Notes: a model not told the origin generated them from the letters alone. Counted from the stretch's first letter, positions 22,792 through 33,836 are shown. The stretch: 35,104 nt of DNA from Schoenoplectus triqueter (GCA_964058805.1 CAXKVV010002074.1:1-35104); one strand, 5' to 3'. Numbers and translations: made by a program.

Positions 22792-23060
22792 ATAACTTCA
22801 GGTCATTAAGAAAAAAAAATTAGAGACATTATATTTATTTATTTATTTATCTAATTGATAACTTCTGGTTATCATTTTAGTTGAATAACTTCCGGTTATT
22901 AAGTATATCGATAACTTCGGGTTATCAATTGTAAAAAAACTTTTAATTATCAAATACAATGACTTCTGGCCATTAAAAGTATCAATAACTTCTGGTTATT
23001 GAATAAATAAATAAAATATTTCTGGTATTTACTTATTTTATCATTCTCTTCGGGGAATGA
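22792..23060 (-). repeat. Array of eight short hairpins in the copia-2 leader
   Basis: Inverted repeats of about 17 bp lie at 22792-22806, 22857-22873, 22884-22900, 22910-22926, 22958-22974, 22984-23000, 23014-23030 and 23041-23060. Five- or six-base arms flank a conserved core ttctg or ttcgg. Starts are 26-30 bp apart where neighbours are adjacent, and a decayed unit near 22935-22951 fills one gap. Arms vary together: gataac/gttatc, aataac/gttatt, tcattc/gaatga. The array lies between the primer site and the gag start, so it would be in the genomic RNA leader. Confidence 0.85.
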
Positions 23061-23247
23061 AAATATTAGTCTTATCCAATATAAGAACAATTTCATCAAG
23101 AAAATAAATATTATAATTAATGGTAAAATGATAAAATATAATATAAAGTGTACCTCTTTTTAGAGACAATCTTACGATAATCTGATTATGTCGATCTTGT
23201 GCTTCTACTATAAAACAAACTTCCGTCACAACTCGATTAGAGCGAAG

Positions 23248-23261
23248 TCGTGCTGATAACG
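23248..23261 (-). other. copia-2 primer-binding site, internal tRNA-Ile type
   Basis: On the plus strand tcgtgctgataacg abuts the LTR start at 23262. It matches the anticodon arm of plant tRNA-Ile(AAU), tcgtgctaataacg from memory, in 13 of 14 positions. The one difference falls at the wobble base A34, which is inosine in the mature tRNA. A short D-arm-like match, ttagagcg (23237-23244), precedes it after three extra bases. This would imply priming by a 5' half-tRNA, as known for Drosophila copia with initiator tRNA-Met. Confidence 0.6.
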
Positions 23262-23535
23262 TGTTATAAAATAAAGATAGAAGACAAAAGTTGTGAGAGA
23301 CTAAAATCTTATTTCTATATTATCTCATCTAGAGATCTATATCCACATCAACAATATACAAGCCTCTATTTATAGGCTAGAGAAATATCATGTAATAAAA
23401 GAGAAAATTAATACAAAATTAAATCTAGAATTAAGAAGAAGGTGAAGAGAATGAAAAACTTCTATCATTATGGGAGGATGTGGGGGAATGAGAGGAGATG
23501 GAGGAGGTGAAACATCTATCATTAATTTTATAACA
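23262..23535 (-). repeat. copia-2 5' LTR (274 bp)
   Basis: This is the partner of the LTR at 17814-18087, with the same 11-bp terminal inverted repeats. A TATAAATAG box on the minus strand lies at 23366-23374. The CACAT duplication follows at 23536-23540. Confidence 0.95.
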
Positions 23536-23540
23536 CACAT

Positions 23541-24636
23541 TTTATTTTGAAAAGATATGAACAATGAACTCAAGAGTCGGAAATGTTTATCTCATATTTA
23601 TTTATTTATTTTCCATTCGGCCATCTTTCTAATTGGCCAGACAAATTTGAACAAAAAAATTTGCACCGACTTTTTATCCACAGGAGTGAGTGTAAAAAAT
23701 ATATATTAGTAATTATATTATTTCAATATTTTTATTTATTTTGAGGTAACCTATTAAGGAACTTGAAAAGTGATTTTAGTGGTTCTTTCAGAAATCAGGA
23801 CAATTTAACAAGTACAATTACAAAAATAGATGTTAATCCATATGCATATCAGCAAAACAACCCTTCAAAGTCCTGACCGCACAACACGAATGAATAAATC
23901 ACGCAGACGACCAACACGAAGATAGATCACAAACGCCTGAACACCCCATTGAACTGCTCTCAACATGAAATCACTGAGGCATGCATTGGCGCAAAGTTGG
24001 ATCAGACCAAACATGTCTATGAAAGTTCATAATCAATTTATTCAAACTTATATTACACTTAATTATGTCCATACTGTTGGGATATGAATAATTATTTTCA
24101 ATCAATCGAAAAAATTAAACACTAACATAACCATATCTAAAACAAAATACAAATTAGGGAAAAAGGAAAAAGTATTGTCCACATAATCTCATATTTATTG
24201 CCCTCAAGAAATGTTATTTTTCTCTCTTTGCTATCATAGAGATGAATATTAAACACCAAATAAGAAAATAAAATGACAAGACAATTATGCTCTCTAAGTG
24301 AACTGATAATTTTCTCTTTAGTTTCTATTTTGGTAGGTGTTATTTCCCATTGAATTGCTCGAAATAAATAAGTAATTCTATTAAAAAGAGCAATGTGATA
24401 ATTTTACCATACATATAACAAAAGACAGTACGAACTACCATCAAAAAATTCACTCACTATACACACAAATTTAAAACTATGTTCTTATGTAGAAAATATA
24501 GATATACCTCAATACACATTAACAATGAACACAGTACAAAGCGATGAAAATTTACCTTCTTATGCTGCTTATGACATAGCAGTCCATGTGAGCTTGGTTG
24601 ACTGGAGGCGGTTATGGGAGAACGACCTGCATTTTT
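23541..24636. other. Intergenic AT-rich DNA, no gene supported
   Basis: A stretch at about 23867-24016 is less AT-rich and has a minus-strand frame of about 50 codons containing LRAVQWGVQAFVIYLRVGRL, with no recognised family. It may be a decayed coding fragment. The rest shows no structure. Confidence 0.4.
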
Positions 24637-24842
24637 CTATTTTTGCCTCAATCACTCTCGATTCACGCTCTGAACTCCGTTTTTCTTTAAATTTCTTTCA
24701 GAATCTGCAATATAAACATAACAACAATAATAGCTTGAACTTGATAAATTCTAAACCCTAATTAAACCTAATTAAACCCTAAAAAACTAAGTTTTGATAT
24801 TAAACCACACATAAAATATATCATGTAAATTTCTTTATCAAA
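24637..24842 (-). repeat. Fragment of the gypsy-relic LTR (second copy)
   Basis: About 200 bp closely resemble 5075-5268, including gcctcaatcactc, aatctgcaatataaa, the aaaccctaa words and the final tttatca. The match stops at tatca. The next bases, aactccctt, are a likely polypurine tract read on the plus strand, so this is the right end of a left-hand LTR of a minus-strand element. About 150 bp of internal sequence may follow. The left part of the LTR is missing. Confidence 0.75.
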
Positions 24843-25179
24843 CTCCCTTAAACTTGAATTTTGCTTGCCCTCAAGTAAGTCTCAAATTCAGATTTTGGTT
24901 CAATCTCTCAAGTCAACTTTTATCTAAACTAGACCTAATACAATAATTCTAAAAAATCAATTGAAATCGAAAAATTCAACAATCAAAGGAATGCATCTTT
25001 ACTTTTCATAAAACATATCAAGGTTTTAAAGCCATCAGAAAAAAGATCAAGGCAAACTTGAGATTCATTATTGCATCTCTTATACCGCATATTTATTTTA
25101 ATTTTTTGAGAACTATTTCACGATGAAGTTCCAACTGGTAATACTGACAGGTAACATTTCTATTTTTCTTTGTTTTTAG

Positions 25180-25258
25180 GGGTACTATGATGCTTGTCGA
25201 ATGGGCAACGGAAGCTGGCTTACCCAAAGGAGTCTTGAACATTGTTCGTGGAACCAAT
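25180..25258 (+). pseudogene. Orphan exon of an ALDH6-type aldehyde dehydrogenase
   Basis: The 79-bp exon is open in frame and reads GTMMLVEWATEAGLPKGVLN followed by IVRGTN. This matches the EAGLPxGVLNIVHGTN stretch of plant methylmalonate-semialdehyde dehydrogenase (ALDH6B family, mitochondrial valine catabolism). It is bounded by a good acceptor (tttttag) and donor (gtaagc). A weaker piece at about 25021-25050 spells VLKPSEK and then, after one extra base, DQG, the residues that precede this exon in the family, though its donor is lost. No other exons were found up to 28 kb, so this is a gene fragment, perhaps carried or cut off by transposons. Confidence 0.65.
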
Positions 25259-27033
25259 GTAAGCCCTCCCATCCATAATTTCCTGAAAAATTTCTGTGCT
25301 GGACTAGATTGATTCAGTTAGGTATAACATACACCATTTTAATTGTAAATTTCATCTCCTGATTATTGTGATACCCTATTTCATTAACAGTTTTCTTCCA
25401 GTACAAGCTTTTATTGGTACAGAACAATATTGGTGATCACTATGATAATCCTAGCTTCATCATAATATTATTGTTCCAAAATTTTATCAACTATTATGAT
25501 TAATTTGATATATCTAACTTGTTAATTGTGTTTATTAGGGTTATTTGTGAGCGTTTACTATTGTGGTCAGTCTTGAGCAAGGCCATTCCTTTTTCATGGT
25601 TTTGCCATCCTTTGGTTTGGAGATATATATATTTTTTTATTATTTTCAATATTCATCCAATGACTTTGAATTTTTTTTTGGTTTGGTTATGTGTGCTCTT
25701 TATATCATAGATATATATATTTTTCTTACCACGTTCAAATGACTGTTAAAATATCAACCTGTGTCACAACTGAGTTTACCGCTACTTAAAAAATAATAGA
25801 CACCAACTCTAACAAAACGTACAATTCTCGCCGCGAAGTGAAGGTGCGCCACTCTAGTTACTTCTATATTGTCAGCAGATTGTTACTGCTTCTTTCTTTT
25901 TTGCTGAGGTTGTACTGCAGACTCCTAAGTTCAGTTCTAATGTTGAAGGTCCTCAGTGTTAAAGTACTGGACATGCAATTTTGGAGATGCGCCCAAAACA
26001 CGGCCACTTAATAAGCAAATTTCATTCGAATCTTATCTATGAAGTTAAAAAAAGAAGAAGAAAATGCACGAGCTCCACTGACATTTTTTCACAAGATGCT
26101 AGTGAGACTAGCGCGCTCGCATCAAGCGTAAGTGAGACCGACGCGTTATAAACGTGCATTCTCATTTGCATTATGTCATGCTTATTATTAAAATTTTGAT
26201 TAATTAATATTTATTATTAAAAATAAGAATTAATTAATGTTTATTAATAAAAATCATTACAATTTAGTAATCTATGTGCATATATTTATGTAGTAATTCC
26301 CACTGCTTCATCAAACTGCACAATTCTTTTTTCCCTCAATCTCTCAGTTGGGTGATCTTTCCAAATAAAAAATAAAAAGAATATCAGAAATAAAATTTAT
26401 TGATTGCTAATTATTTTGGAATGTGACATTTATGGTAAAATTTTAAATTGATTAGCAGTTCTATTTTTTTTTTTGCTTATGAAGGATCATGTTGCTCTTT
26501 TCAAAATCTATAATTTAACTGCTCTTTCTTTTTTGCAAATCGGTTATATAGTTTCCAAAAAAAATATGAAACTTTGCCATAAAAGTATAAAGTACTATTG
26601 TAATTGACAAGAGTTCCATGCAAAATCTGTCCAACTTAACCGTGAATTGGAATTAACATATTACTGGTACTGAATGAAATCTAACTTGTATGGTTGGGCA
26701 CAAAAAAATGATTTTGCTCAATGTCTTAATTGAAAGTCTAACCATATTTGTAGCTGGTTACCTGGTGCTCGGAGCAAGCAAGTTAACAACCTATCATGTA
26801 TCTATTTTTATTAACAACTGTCTTGCATGAACTTCTACAAATATTTTTGGATCCAATGGAGCGCAACAACACTGAGTAGAAGTTGGAGACCTTTAGCGGT
26901 GTCTACCGCAATCTTTGATGGAAAGATGTGTTTTGTTATCATACATGAACACTATTGGTTATTTTTTTGTTGATTTTTTGAATATTTTTTCATTGGTTTT
27001 ATTTTTTTATAGAAAGTATATTTTTTTGAGAAA
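25259..27033. other. Intergenic DNA, no gene seen
   Basis: Mostly AT-rich. A roughly 30-bp imperfect tandem duplication lies at about 26186-26247 (gattaattaatatttattatt and its variant). A moderately GC-rich part at 25800-26160 shows no coding frame or RNA motif. Some of the right half probably belongs to the Helitron-like element ending at 27089. Confidence 0.45.
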
Positions 27034-27089
27034 ATTTTATTAAGTTTTGTATATTGGGTCTCCGTTGCAACGTACGGGTCATATACTAA
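27034..27089 (+). mobile_element. Helitron-like 3' terminus
   Basis: A small hairpin (ccgt at 27062-27065 with acgg at 27074-27077, around the self-complementary cgttgcaacg) is followed 9 bases later by CTAA and a T, fitting the Helitron 3' rule CTRR|T. The phrase gttgcaacgtacgggt is typical of plant element ends. The 5' end was not found, so only the terminus is listed. Confidence 0.4.
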
Positions 27090-27393
27090 TAATTTAACTA
27101 TTATTTAATAGTCCGTCAAAAAACATCACAATTTTATATAATTTATATAATTATAATTTAGTATTTTTTGATGGATGTATTATCAAATTATAACTAAAAT
27201 ATATAAAATGTAAACACTATTAAGTTGAAGAATATACCAACGATTCTTTTTTATTTTGAAATTTTATTAAAATTTATTTAGAATGCGATTGTCAAAGTGA
27301 TCCTCTTAAATTTAGATTTATCAATTTACTGTACTACAAGAAAAAAAAATTAGTTAACGTCAACGATGTAAATTCACGTGGAGTTGCAACACT

Positions 27394-27915
27394 TAGGGGT
27401 GTACAAACGGATCGGTTTAATTGGTTTTGAACTGAGTCGTTAAATTTTGAATTATTTGATTTATTTTTTTGGTTAAAAATTTCGATTCGGTTGAAAATTT
27501 TAGTTAATTCGGTTTTTGTTCTTTGGTTCGCTTTATGTTTTCTAAATCAGCTAAATCAAATAGTCTAAAATTTATCAAACAAGTTCATTTAGATTTATAT
27601 AAATAAAAATTATATCAAATATATGTTTTATATAAAATTTATCAAACAAGTTCATTTCATTTATGTTTTATTTAGTTATTTATTGTATTTTCTAAACTAC
27701 TTACTTTTTATCAATTTTTTAATTATTAATATTTTTTTATTTTCTCTTTAATTAATATAATTTTGGTTTAACCAAATAAAATTTCAGTTTATTTGAATTT
27801 CAATATATTTAGTTTATATTTTTAAATTTAATTCAATTTATTAATTTAATAAACCGATTAAAATTTAAATGCATATATTTATTTTAATTTTAACCGAACG
27901 TAATTGCACAACCTA
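27394..27915. mobile_element. hAT-type MITE (522 bp)
   Basis: An 8-bp target duplication GCAACACT flanks the element (27386-27393 and 27916-27923). The ends are imperfect inverted repeats: taggggtgtacaaacgg at the left, and taggttgtgcaattacg read inward from the right. Both then run into cggttt/cggtta words. There is no transposase. Duplication length and termini fit the hAT superfamily. Confidence 0.82.
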
Positions 27916-28176
27916 GCAACACTTGCTGTCCGTTTCGCGCGACAAAAACAACAGTTCTTCAGTTATACCCACCAACTTGGGTTACATTGACTGATTGACA
28001 CTTTGAGATCATGACATGGCATGAACTTCCAAGGGCACTTGGGTCATTTTACAAATTATTTCCTCTTCAAGAACTAATAAGAATATTTTCGGCTTGCGTC
28101 TCTCTTCCGATCCCCCCCTTCTCCTTCGTCCTCCAAAAAGCAAACTTGATTTTTGGTCCTTTACTCGAGGTCAGCC

Positions 28177-30213
28177 ATGTCACGTCGATCTCTTTTCCAG
28201 CTCCGCCACCTACTAGGGTCCACCACCACGTCTTCACTCCCACTTGGCCACCGCTCCGTGACGTACATGCCACGGCCCGGGGACGGCGCGCCACGCCTCG
28301 TAACCCTGATTCCTGGCGATGGGATCGGACCTCTTGTCACTGGAGCAGTGCGCCAGGTAATGGAGTCCATGCACGCACCTGTCTACTTCGAGACCTACGA
28401 TGTGCACGGTGACATGGAGACTGTGCCCGCTGAGGTGATCGAGTCGATCAAGCGCAACAAGGTCTGTCTGAAAGGAGGTCTTGCGACGCCAGTGGGTGGT
28501 GGGGTCCATTCCCTGAACATGAAACTGAGAAAGGAGCTCGATTTGTTTGCATCTCTTGTCAATTGTTTCAATCTGCCAGGCTTGCCGACACGGCATGAAA
28601 ATGTTGATATTGTGGTGATCAGGGAGAACACTGAGGGGGAGTATTCGGGATTAGAACACGAGGTGGTGCCAGGTGTTGTAGAAAGCCTAAAGGTAGATGA
28701 TTATTTTTCATGTGTAGGTCTTTTTGTTGCATTTTACCAAACTGTGTGCACGTTTAAGACTACACTAGTGGAATTTCAATTCTGATTTCAGTGTTGCATA
28801 CTCTGATTATCCTCTACCATTGAGTATAAGAATCTTCAATTGGTTTTTTAAGCATAAGAAAATGAAATCTTTTGTTTGTTCATGTGTGTTTTTGTATTTT
28901 GTATTTTTCCAATGGAAAAGTTAAAATATCCTCTGTAACTTTCACAGGTACATGAGGTCAAATTAGAAAGGTACTTGGAAAAGGAAAAAAAAAAAAAAAA
29001 GGAATTTCCTAAACATTTGGGACCAGTTCTGCCTACTGTTATCACTAAAATATTCAAGCAAGTTGATTTTGGGTAAACAGCCTTTCGCATATAGGTTAAG
29101 ACAATCAGACTAATTACTTCACATTATGACATGCCAATATGAGTTATTGTCTTAAAATATTTATTAAACAACTCACAGTCATCTTTATTATCTTTGTAGG
29201 TGATCACAAAGTTCTGCTCTGAGCGGGTAGCCAAATATGCTTTTGAGTATGCTTATCTGAACAATAGAAAGAAGGTCACAGCTGTGCACAAGGCCAATAT
29301 AATGAAACTTGCAGATGGTTTGTTTTTGGAATCATGCCGTGAGGTGGCAACCAAGTATCCAAGCATAAAATATAATGAGATCATTGTCGACAATTGTTGT
29401 ATGCAACTTGTGGCTAAGCCCGAGCAGTTTGATGTCATGGTTCGTTTTCTGTGATTTCCATGTAGTTTAGAAAATTGTTTCATGGCTTTTTAACTTTGTA
29501 TAAAAGTTCTCGTAGATGCAAAACTAGACCTTTAAAAATAAAAAGATGAAATAATGCAAAAGGTATAAACTGCTTAATTGAAAGAACAAGGCCACATGTT
29601 TACCCAAAATCAACTTTCTATTGTCCAAATCACTTTTTAGTATAGCTGTAGATTGTTGTCTTAATTTAGCACTTCACATGTTTCCTTCATGGTATCATCT
29701 CATGTTTAAATTTGTTACTTAGCATTAATTTATGTTTGCCTTTTATAGGTAACACCAAATCTCTATGGTAATCTGGTGGCTAACACAGCTGCTGGTATTG
29801 CGGGGGGCACTGGAGTCATGCCTGGAGGTACTCCTACATTTTAGGAAATTTTCCCTTTCTTTCTCAATAAAAATTAGTATAATTTTAGGAATTAAAATAG
29901 TATAATTTAATTCCTTAATAAAAATGGTCTATTACCAGGTAATGTTGGTCAAGATCATGCAATCTTTGAGCAAGGTGCATCTGCAGGAAATACCGGGACT
30001 GAGAAATTGGTCGAGCAGCAGAAGGCCAACCCCGTGGCACTTCTCTTATCATCAGCGATGATGCTGAGGCACTTGCAATTTCCCTCCTTTGCTGACCGAC
30101 TTGAGACATCTGTCAAGCGTGTTATAGCTGAAGGCAAGTATAGAACCAAGGATTTGGGTGGGAACAGCACCACTCAGGAAGTTGTGGATGCCGTAATTGC
30201 TAATCTTGACTGA
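28177..30213 (+). CDS. IDH1: NAD-dependent isocitrate dehydrogenase regulatory subunit, copy A (four exons)
   Basis: This is the regulatory subunit of the mitochondrial NAD-IDH of the TCA cycle (isocitrate to 2-oxoglutarate, with a catalytic partner). Exons are 28177-28692, 29200-29439, 29749-29827 and 29939-30213, with GT-AG introns, giving 369 residues. Residues 1 to about 27 form an Arg/Ser-rich mitochondrial presequence. [15 protein letters not shown] and [10 protein letters not shown] follow. [20 protein letters not shown] (127-146) replaces the isocitrate-binding arginine segment of catalytic subunits, hence the regulatory call. [34 protein letters not shown] and the C-terminal [15 protein letters not shown] are typical. 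Exon 1 is GC-rich. The start is the first ATG giving a presequence (28177). No defects are seen. Confidence 0.94.
28985..29000 (+). repeat. A16 homopolymer in IDH copy A intron 1
   Basis: Sixteen adenines lie inside intron 1, within a stretch (28948-29072) that itself looks like a possible alternative exon (see findings). Confidence 0.9.
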
Positions 30214-31120
30214 TGTTAAATTTATATATTAATTTTTGCGAAGTAGAAACATTTTTGGGCTGAAGAAAGCCGGCAAAATATTTTGATTTATAGATATATA
30301 TTTTGTCATATGGCTTGCCAATTTGGGCAGCATTTTTTTTAATAAATGAGGAGCCATTCTGATCTTGTTCCTGTTATGTATTTGCATTTGAGCCTATTAA
30401 CAGTTATCAATTCGGGTATTTGATTACGCATGTTTAGGAGATATCATCGTATGGTTTAAGATTGGAAGTGATCAAGGAGCACATGAAAATTGTGCTGTTT
30501 ATAACAACCAAATCATTGTTACATCTTTGGACAATGTTTTATGACATGCAGATAACTGGCTAATTGCTTGTATATTTCCTAGGAGATAGATTTATGCTTT
30601 TAGGAACTGCATTGTTCCTAGAAAAGGTTTGCTTTAACTCGTTTAATTTCTTTAATGCCAGTTAGACCGTTCATTAAGGTGGCATCTATTATAGATACAG
30701 TGAAGATGCACACAGCACACTACAGTACGATTCGCAATGGTTTAAAATGGATACATGTGCTAAAAGCATGAGAAACCATATATAAATTCTAACATTTCAA
30801 ACCTTAATTTGACTTCCATCATAGGTTTCTGCTAAGTATAGATGATTTCTTAAGGTGACCTGAAGGGCTGAAGGCATCTAACCACTTGAAAAAAAAAGCA
30901 CAAGAATGAAGCGCTAAAATTAGAGGCATAAATATTTACGTGCGCTGTTATTCATTTGCCTCCATTCTTTCAATCCTGGCATTTTAGCTTATAAATCAAA
31001 CATGAACCATTAGATCCTGACCATTTTCCTAGCATCTTTTCTTTTCTTTTTCTCCTTTTCTATTAATTGTTTTTCTTGTAAGGCTTCAGATCTTTGCAAG
31101 CCTTAAACAAATAATCAACC
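30214..31120. other. Intergenic region between the two IDH copies
   Basis: About 0.9 kb, containing the 3' UTR of copy A and the promoter of copy B. A pyrimidine-rich stretch lies at 31035-31080, just before the copy B start. No TATA box, repeat or further gene could be assigned with confidence. Confidence 0.5.
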
Positions 31121-32789
31121 ATGTTCCGGCAAACTGTCCATCATCTTCGTCAGCTCATCCCCTCCGCAGCTCCTCCTCCTCTTCCTTTCCACAGATCTGT
31201 GACCTACATGCCACGTCCCGGTGATGATGCACCACGTCATGTAACTCTAATCCCAGGCGATGGCATTGGTCCAATTGTCATAGATGCAGTTTGTCAGGTT
31301 ATGGAAGCAATGCATGCTCCAGTCACCTTTGATACATATGAGATGCATGGCAGCATGGATTCTGTTCCATCAGAGATCATAAAGTCAATTCGCCATAACA
31401 AGGTCTGTCTGAAAGGGGGCCTTGTCACACCAGTTGGCGGTGGTGTGAGCTCACTGAATGTGCAGCTTAGAAAAGGACTTGATCTCTATGCTTCGCTTGT
31501 TCATTGTTTAAACTTGCCTGGACTACCGACAAGGCATGACAATGTCGACATTATTGTCATCAGAGAAAACACTGAAGGAGAATATTCTGGTTTGGAGCAT
31601 GAGGTTTCACCAGGGGTTGTTGAGAGCCTAAAGGTAATTTTCAATTTTTCATTATTTGTTTTGGTTACTTGATTTTAACATAATTTCTGGATTGCAAATT
31701 ATTAACTACAATTGAATATCAACTTGTAGGTGATAACAAAATTCTGCTCTGATCGGATTGCTAAATATGCATTCGAGTATGCTTACCTCAACAACAGACA
31801 TAAAGTCACAGCTGTGCATAAAGCTAATATTATGAAGCTTGCTGATGGTCTTTTCTTAGAATCTTGCCGTGAAGTTGCATCTTTATATCCAAGCATTGAA
31901 TACAATGAAATTATTGTAGATAACTGTTGTATGCAACTTGTTTCAAAGCCTGAGCAATTTGATGTCATGGTATGAATGTCTTTAAACTTGGATCTATCTT
32001 AAAAACTGAGCACTGATTTGTTACTTCAATTAGTATAATATAGGATCTGAATTCATTTCTGCTGGTTTGGCAGGTAACACCAAATCTTTATGGAAACCTA
32101 GTGGCGAATACTGCTGCAGGCCTTGTAGGAGGTACTGGTGTCATGCCTGGAGGTAATATATGTTTGAAGCTTCTCATTATGACAACATTAACTATTTACA
32201 ACATAAATTACATATGTTTTGTGTTTCTAGTTAGGTTAAATTACGGGCCTCGTCTCATTCTTCTTCATTTCAAACATGTTCCTTGGTTTTCGGCTTTTTG
32301 GGTGTTCAATTATTCGAGCTAAAAAAAGAAAAGAAATGGTGTTGGTGTTGTTCTGGTCTGGCCTCGTTATTTACTAGTATGTGCTCAGACTAATAGTAAT
32401 TTCCAGTTGATGCTTCACAGCTTCTTGCAGAAAATTGTAGAAGACTAACCAGAAAAACTTTCATGGTAATCAGAAGAAAATTTCTTTGACAGTAAATGTA
32501 CCTCTCAGGTAATGTCGGCGAAGACTATGCTATATTTGAACAAGGGGCCTCAGCTGGAAATGTTGGTAATGAGAAAATCATTAAACAGAGAAAAGCAAAT
32601 CCCGTAGCCCTTCTCCTATCGTCTGCCATGATGTTGCGGCACTTGCAGTTTCCTTCATTTGCTGATAGGCTGGAAACTGCTGTCAAGCATGTAGTTGCTG
32701 AGGGGAAGTTCAAGACCAAAGATTTGGGTGGCGACAGCACCACCCAACAAGTCGTTGATGCTGTTATTGCTATCCTAGTCTTGTTATAA
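31121..32789 (+). CDS. NAD-dependent isocitrate dehydrogenase regulatory subunit, copy B (four exons)
   Basis: Copy B is a tandem paralogue of the gene at 28177, same strand, about 0.9 kb downstream. Exons are 31121-31633, 31730-31969, 32074-32152 and 32509-32789, giving 370 residues. All three introns sit at the same codons and phases as in copy A, but intron 1 is much shorter (96 against 507 bp). The presequence [16 protein letters not shown] is followed by the conserved [11 protein letters not shown]. The regulatory-type [16 protein letters not shown] segment and [15 protein letters not shown] are present. Differences include GGVSSLN, RHNK and a changed C-terminus (AVIAILVLL against AVIANLD), which could reflect a small indel near the stop. 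Exon 1 is less GC-rich than in copy A. It looks functional. Confidence 0.92.
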
Positions 32790-33826
32790 TAATATGATAG
32801 TTTTTTTTATATATAATTTTGTGAGGCAGCAGTTTTGTAGGAACGAAAACAAGAGACTTCCCATGTTTTTAAATCAGCCTTTTGTCATTACTTTTTGTTT
32901 CCGATTAAGAATTGACGAATTCAGAAATATGCTGTCTTATTTTTTCTTATTTCTTACATCTTTTCTGTTTTGAACTTAATTTTCTTCGTTAATTATGGAA
33001 GAGGGGAATATAATTTGCTCTTCGGTTCCAGAAACATTGATTCAGCCCTATAAAGCATCTAAAAAAAGGGTAGCCATAATTAAATAGAAATGCTTCAGAA
33101 CGATTTTATTAGATAATGTTTGTACATATATATATTGGGGATTGCAAGTCGTTTGCTCAATTGCTTGGAGGAATGGTGTCTTGAGACGACTATGTTGAGC
33201 AAAACTATTGCGAAAAGCTGAATAGAAAAAAAAAACGGACAATCACCAACTTTTCGCTGCAAAATAAAATTTTTGAAGGACTAAAACGATAAGTTACTAT
33301 TACTGAATACTGAGATTGTAGAAATGATATTTACATGAAACATATTGAAGTCTATTCGGTACATTTTCTAAAGTATTTTTATAACTTACGAACTATATTG
33401 AAGTTTTAGTCGAATATATTAGAAATGATGATACAAATCATTGGATATAATCAAGGGTATTTTTAATTTATGATATGTTATATCATATTTCCTGTATATA
33501 AAGGGATCGAAAAATTAAAGTATCATATTTGGATATGCAGTATATTCTCTATGTATGTAGTTAAATAATTTATAACCTTATAGCAATGTAAGACACCGGT
33601 GGAGATCTTATGCATACCAAATGCAATAGGTTTCTTTTCTTAATAAATATTATAACATTTTTAATTTGGAATTGAAAAGAAAAGAAGGGAGACATCTGGT
33701 TCCTTTCATTCGTTTCTTGGAGCTCTTAATTGGTAAAAGATTTCTAAACGTCCACCGCCACCGTTTCCGTGTTTTGTTTTAAACATTCGTTATAATCATT
33801 TTAAACAGCTACCAATTCATTAAAAG
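32790..33826. other. Intergenic region, no gene seen
   Basis: Begins with the 3' UTR of IDH copy B. The remainder is AT-rich with no usable frame. The part next to 33830 is the downstream flank of the U1 gene. Confidence 0.5.
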
Positions 33827-33829
33827 AAA

Positions 33830-33836
33830 GTAAACT
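33830..33836 (-). terminator. U1 snRNA 3'-box
   Basis: On the minus strand agtttac follows the RNA 3' end by 12 bases, after a CA. The plant snRNA 3'-box consensus is CA, 3-10 bases, AGTNNAA, so this is a near match (six of seven, with a spacer one base too long). Confidence 0.5.

Larger units (their letters stand above)
17814..23535 (-). mobile_element. Ty1/copia LTR retrotransposon, full-length, minus strand (copia-2)
   Basis: The element has LTRs at 17814-18087 and 23262-23535, and a 5-bp target duplication CACAT at 17809-17813 and 23536-23540. Its coding region runs from right to left: gag, protease, integrase, reverse transcriptase, RNase H. A purine tract (seen as ctccccctt at 18088-18096) abuts the left LTR and a primer site abuts the right LTR. 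The LTRs differ at nine positions in 274. The element is older than copia-1 and its genes carry many stops. Confidence 0.96.

Noticed and set aside
17560..23800. Tourist-like MITE split by copia-2 (tagagcatctacatcc at left, a vaguely similar stretch at right)
   Set aside because: After mentally removing copia-2, the two flanks do not show convincing terminal inverted repeats or a target duplication.
23867..24016. Minus-strand frame of about 50 codons with ordinary codon use
   Set aside because: No family was recognised and no exon structure could be built around it. Kept only as a note in the intergenic entry.
28011..28412. 133-residue plus-strand frame over the start of IDH copy A
   Set aside because: It is an out-of-frame shadow of GC-rich exon 1. 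The IDH frame is supported by family motifs and splice sites.
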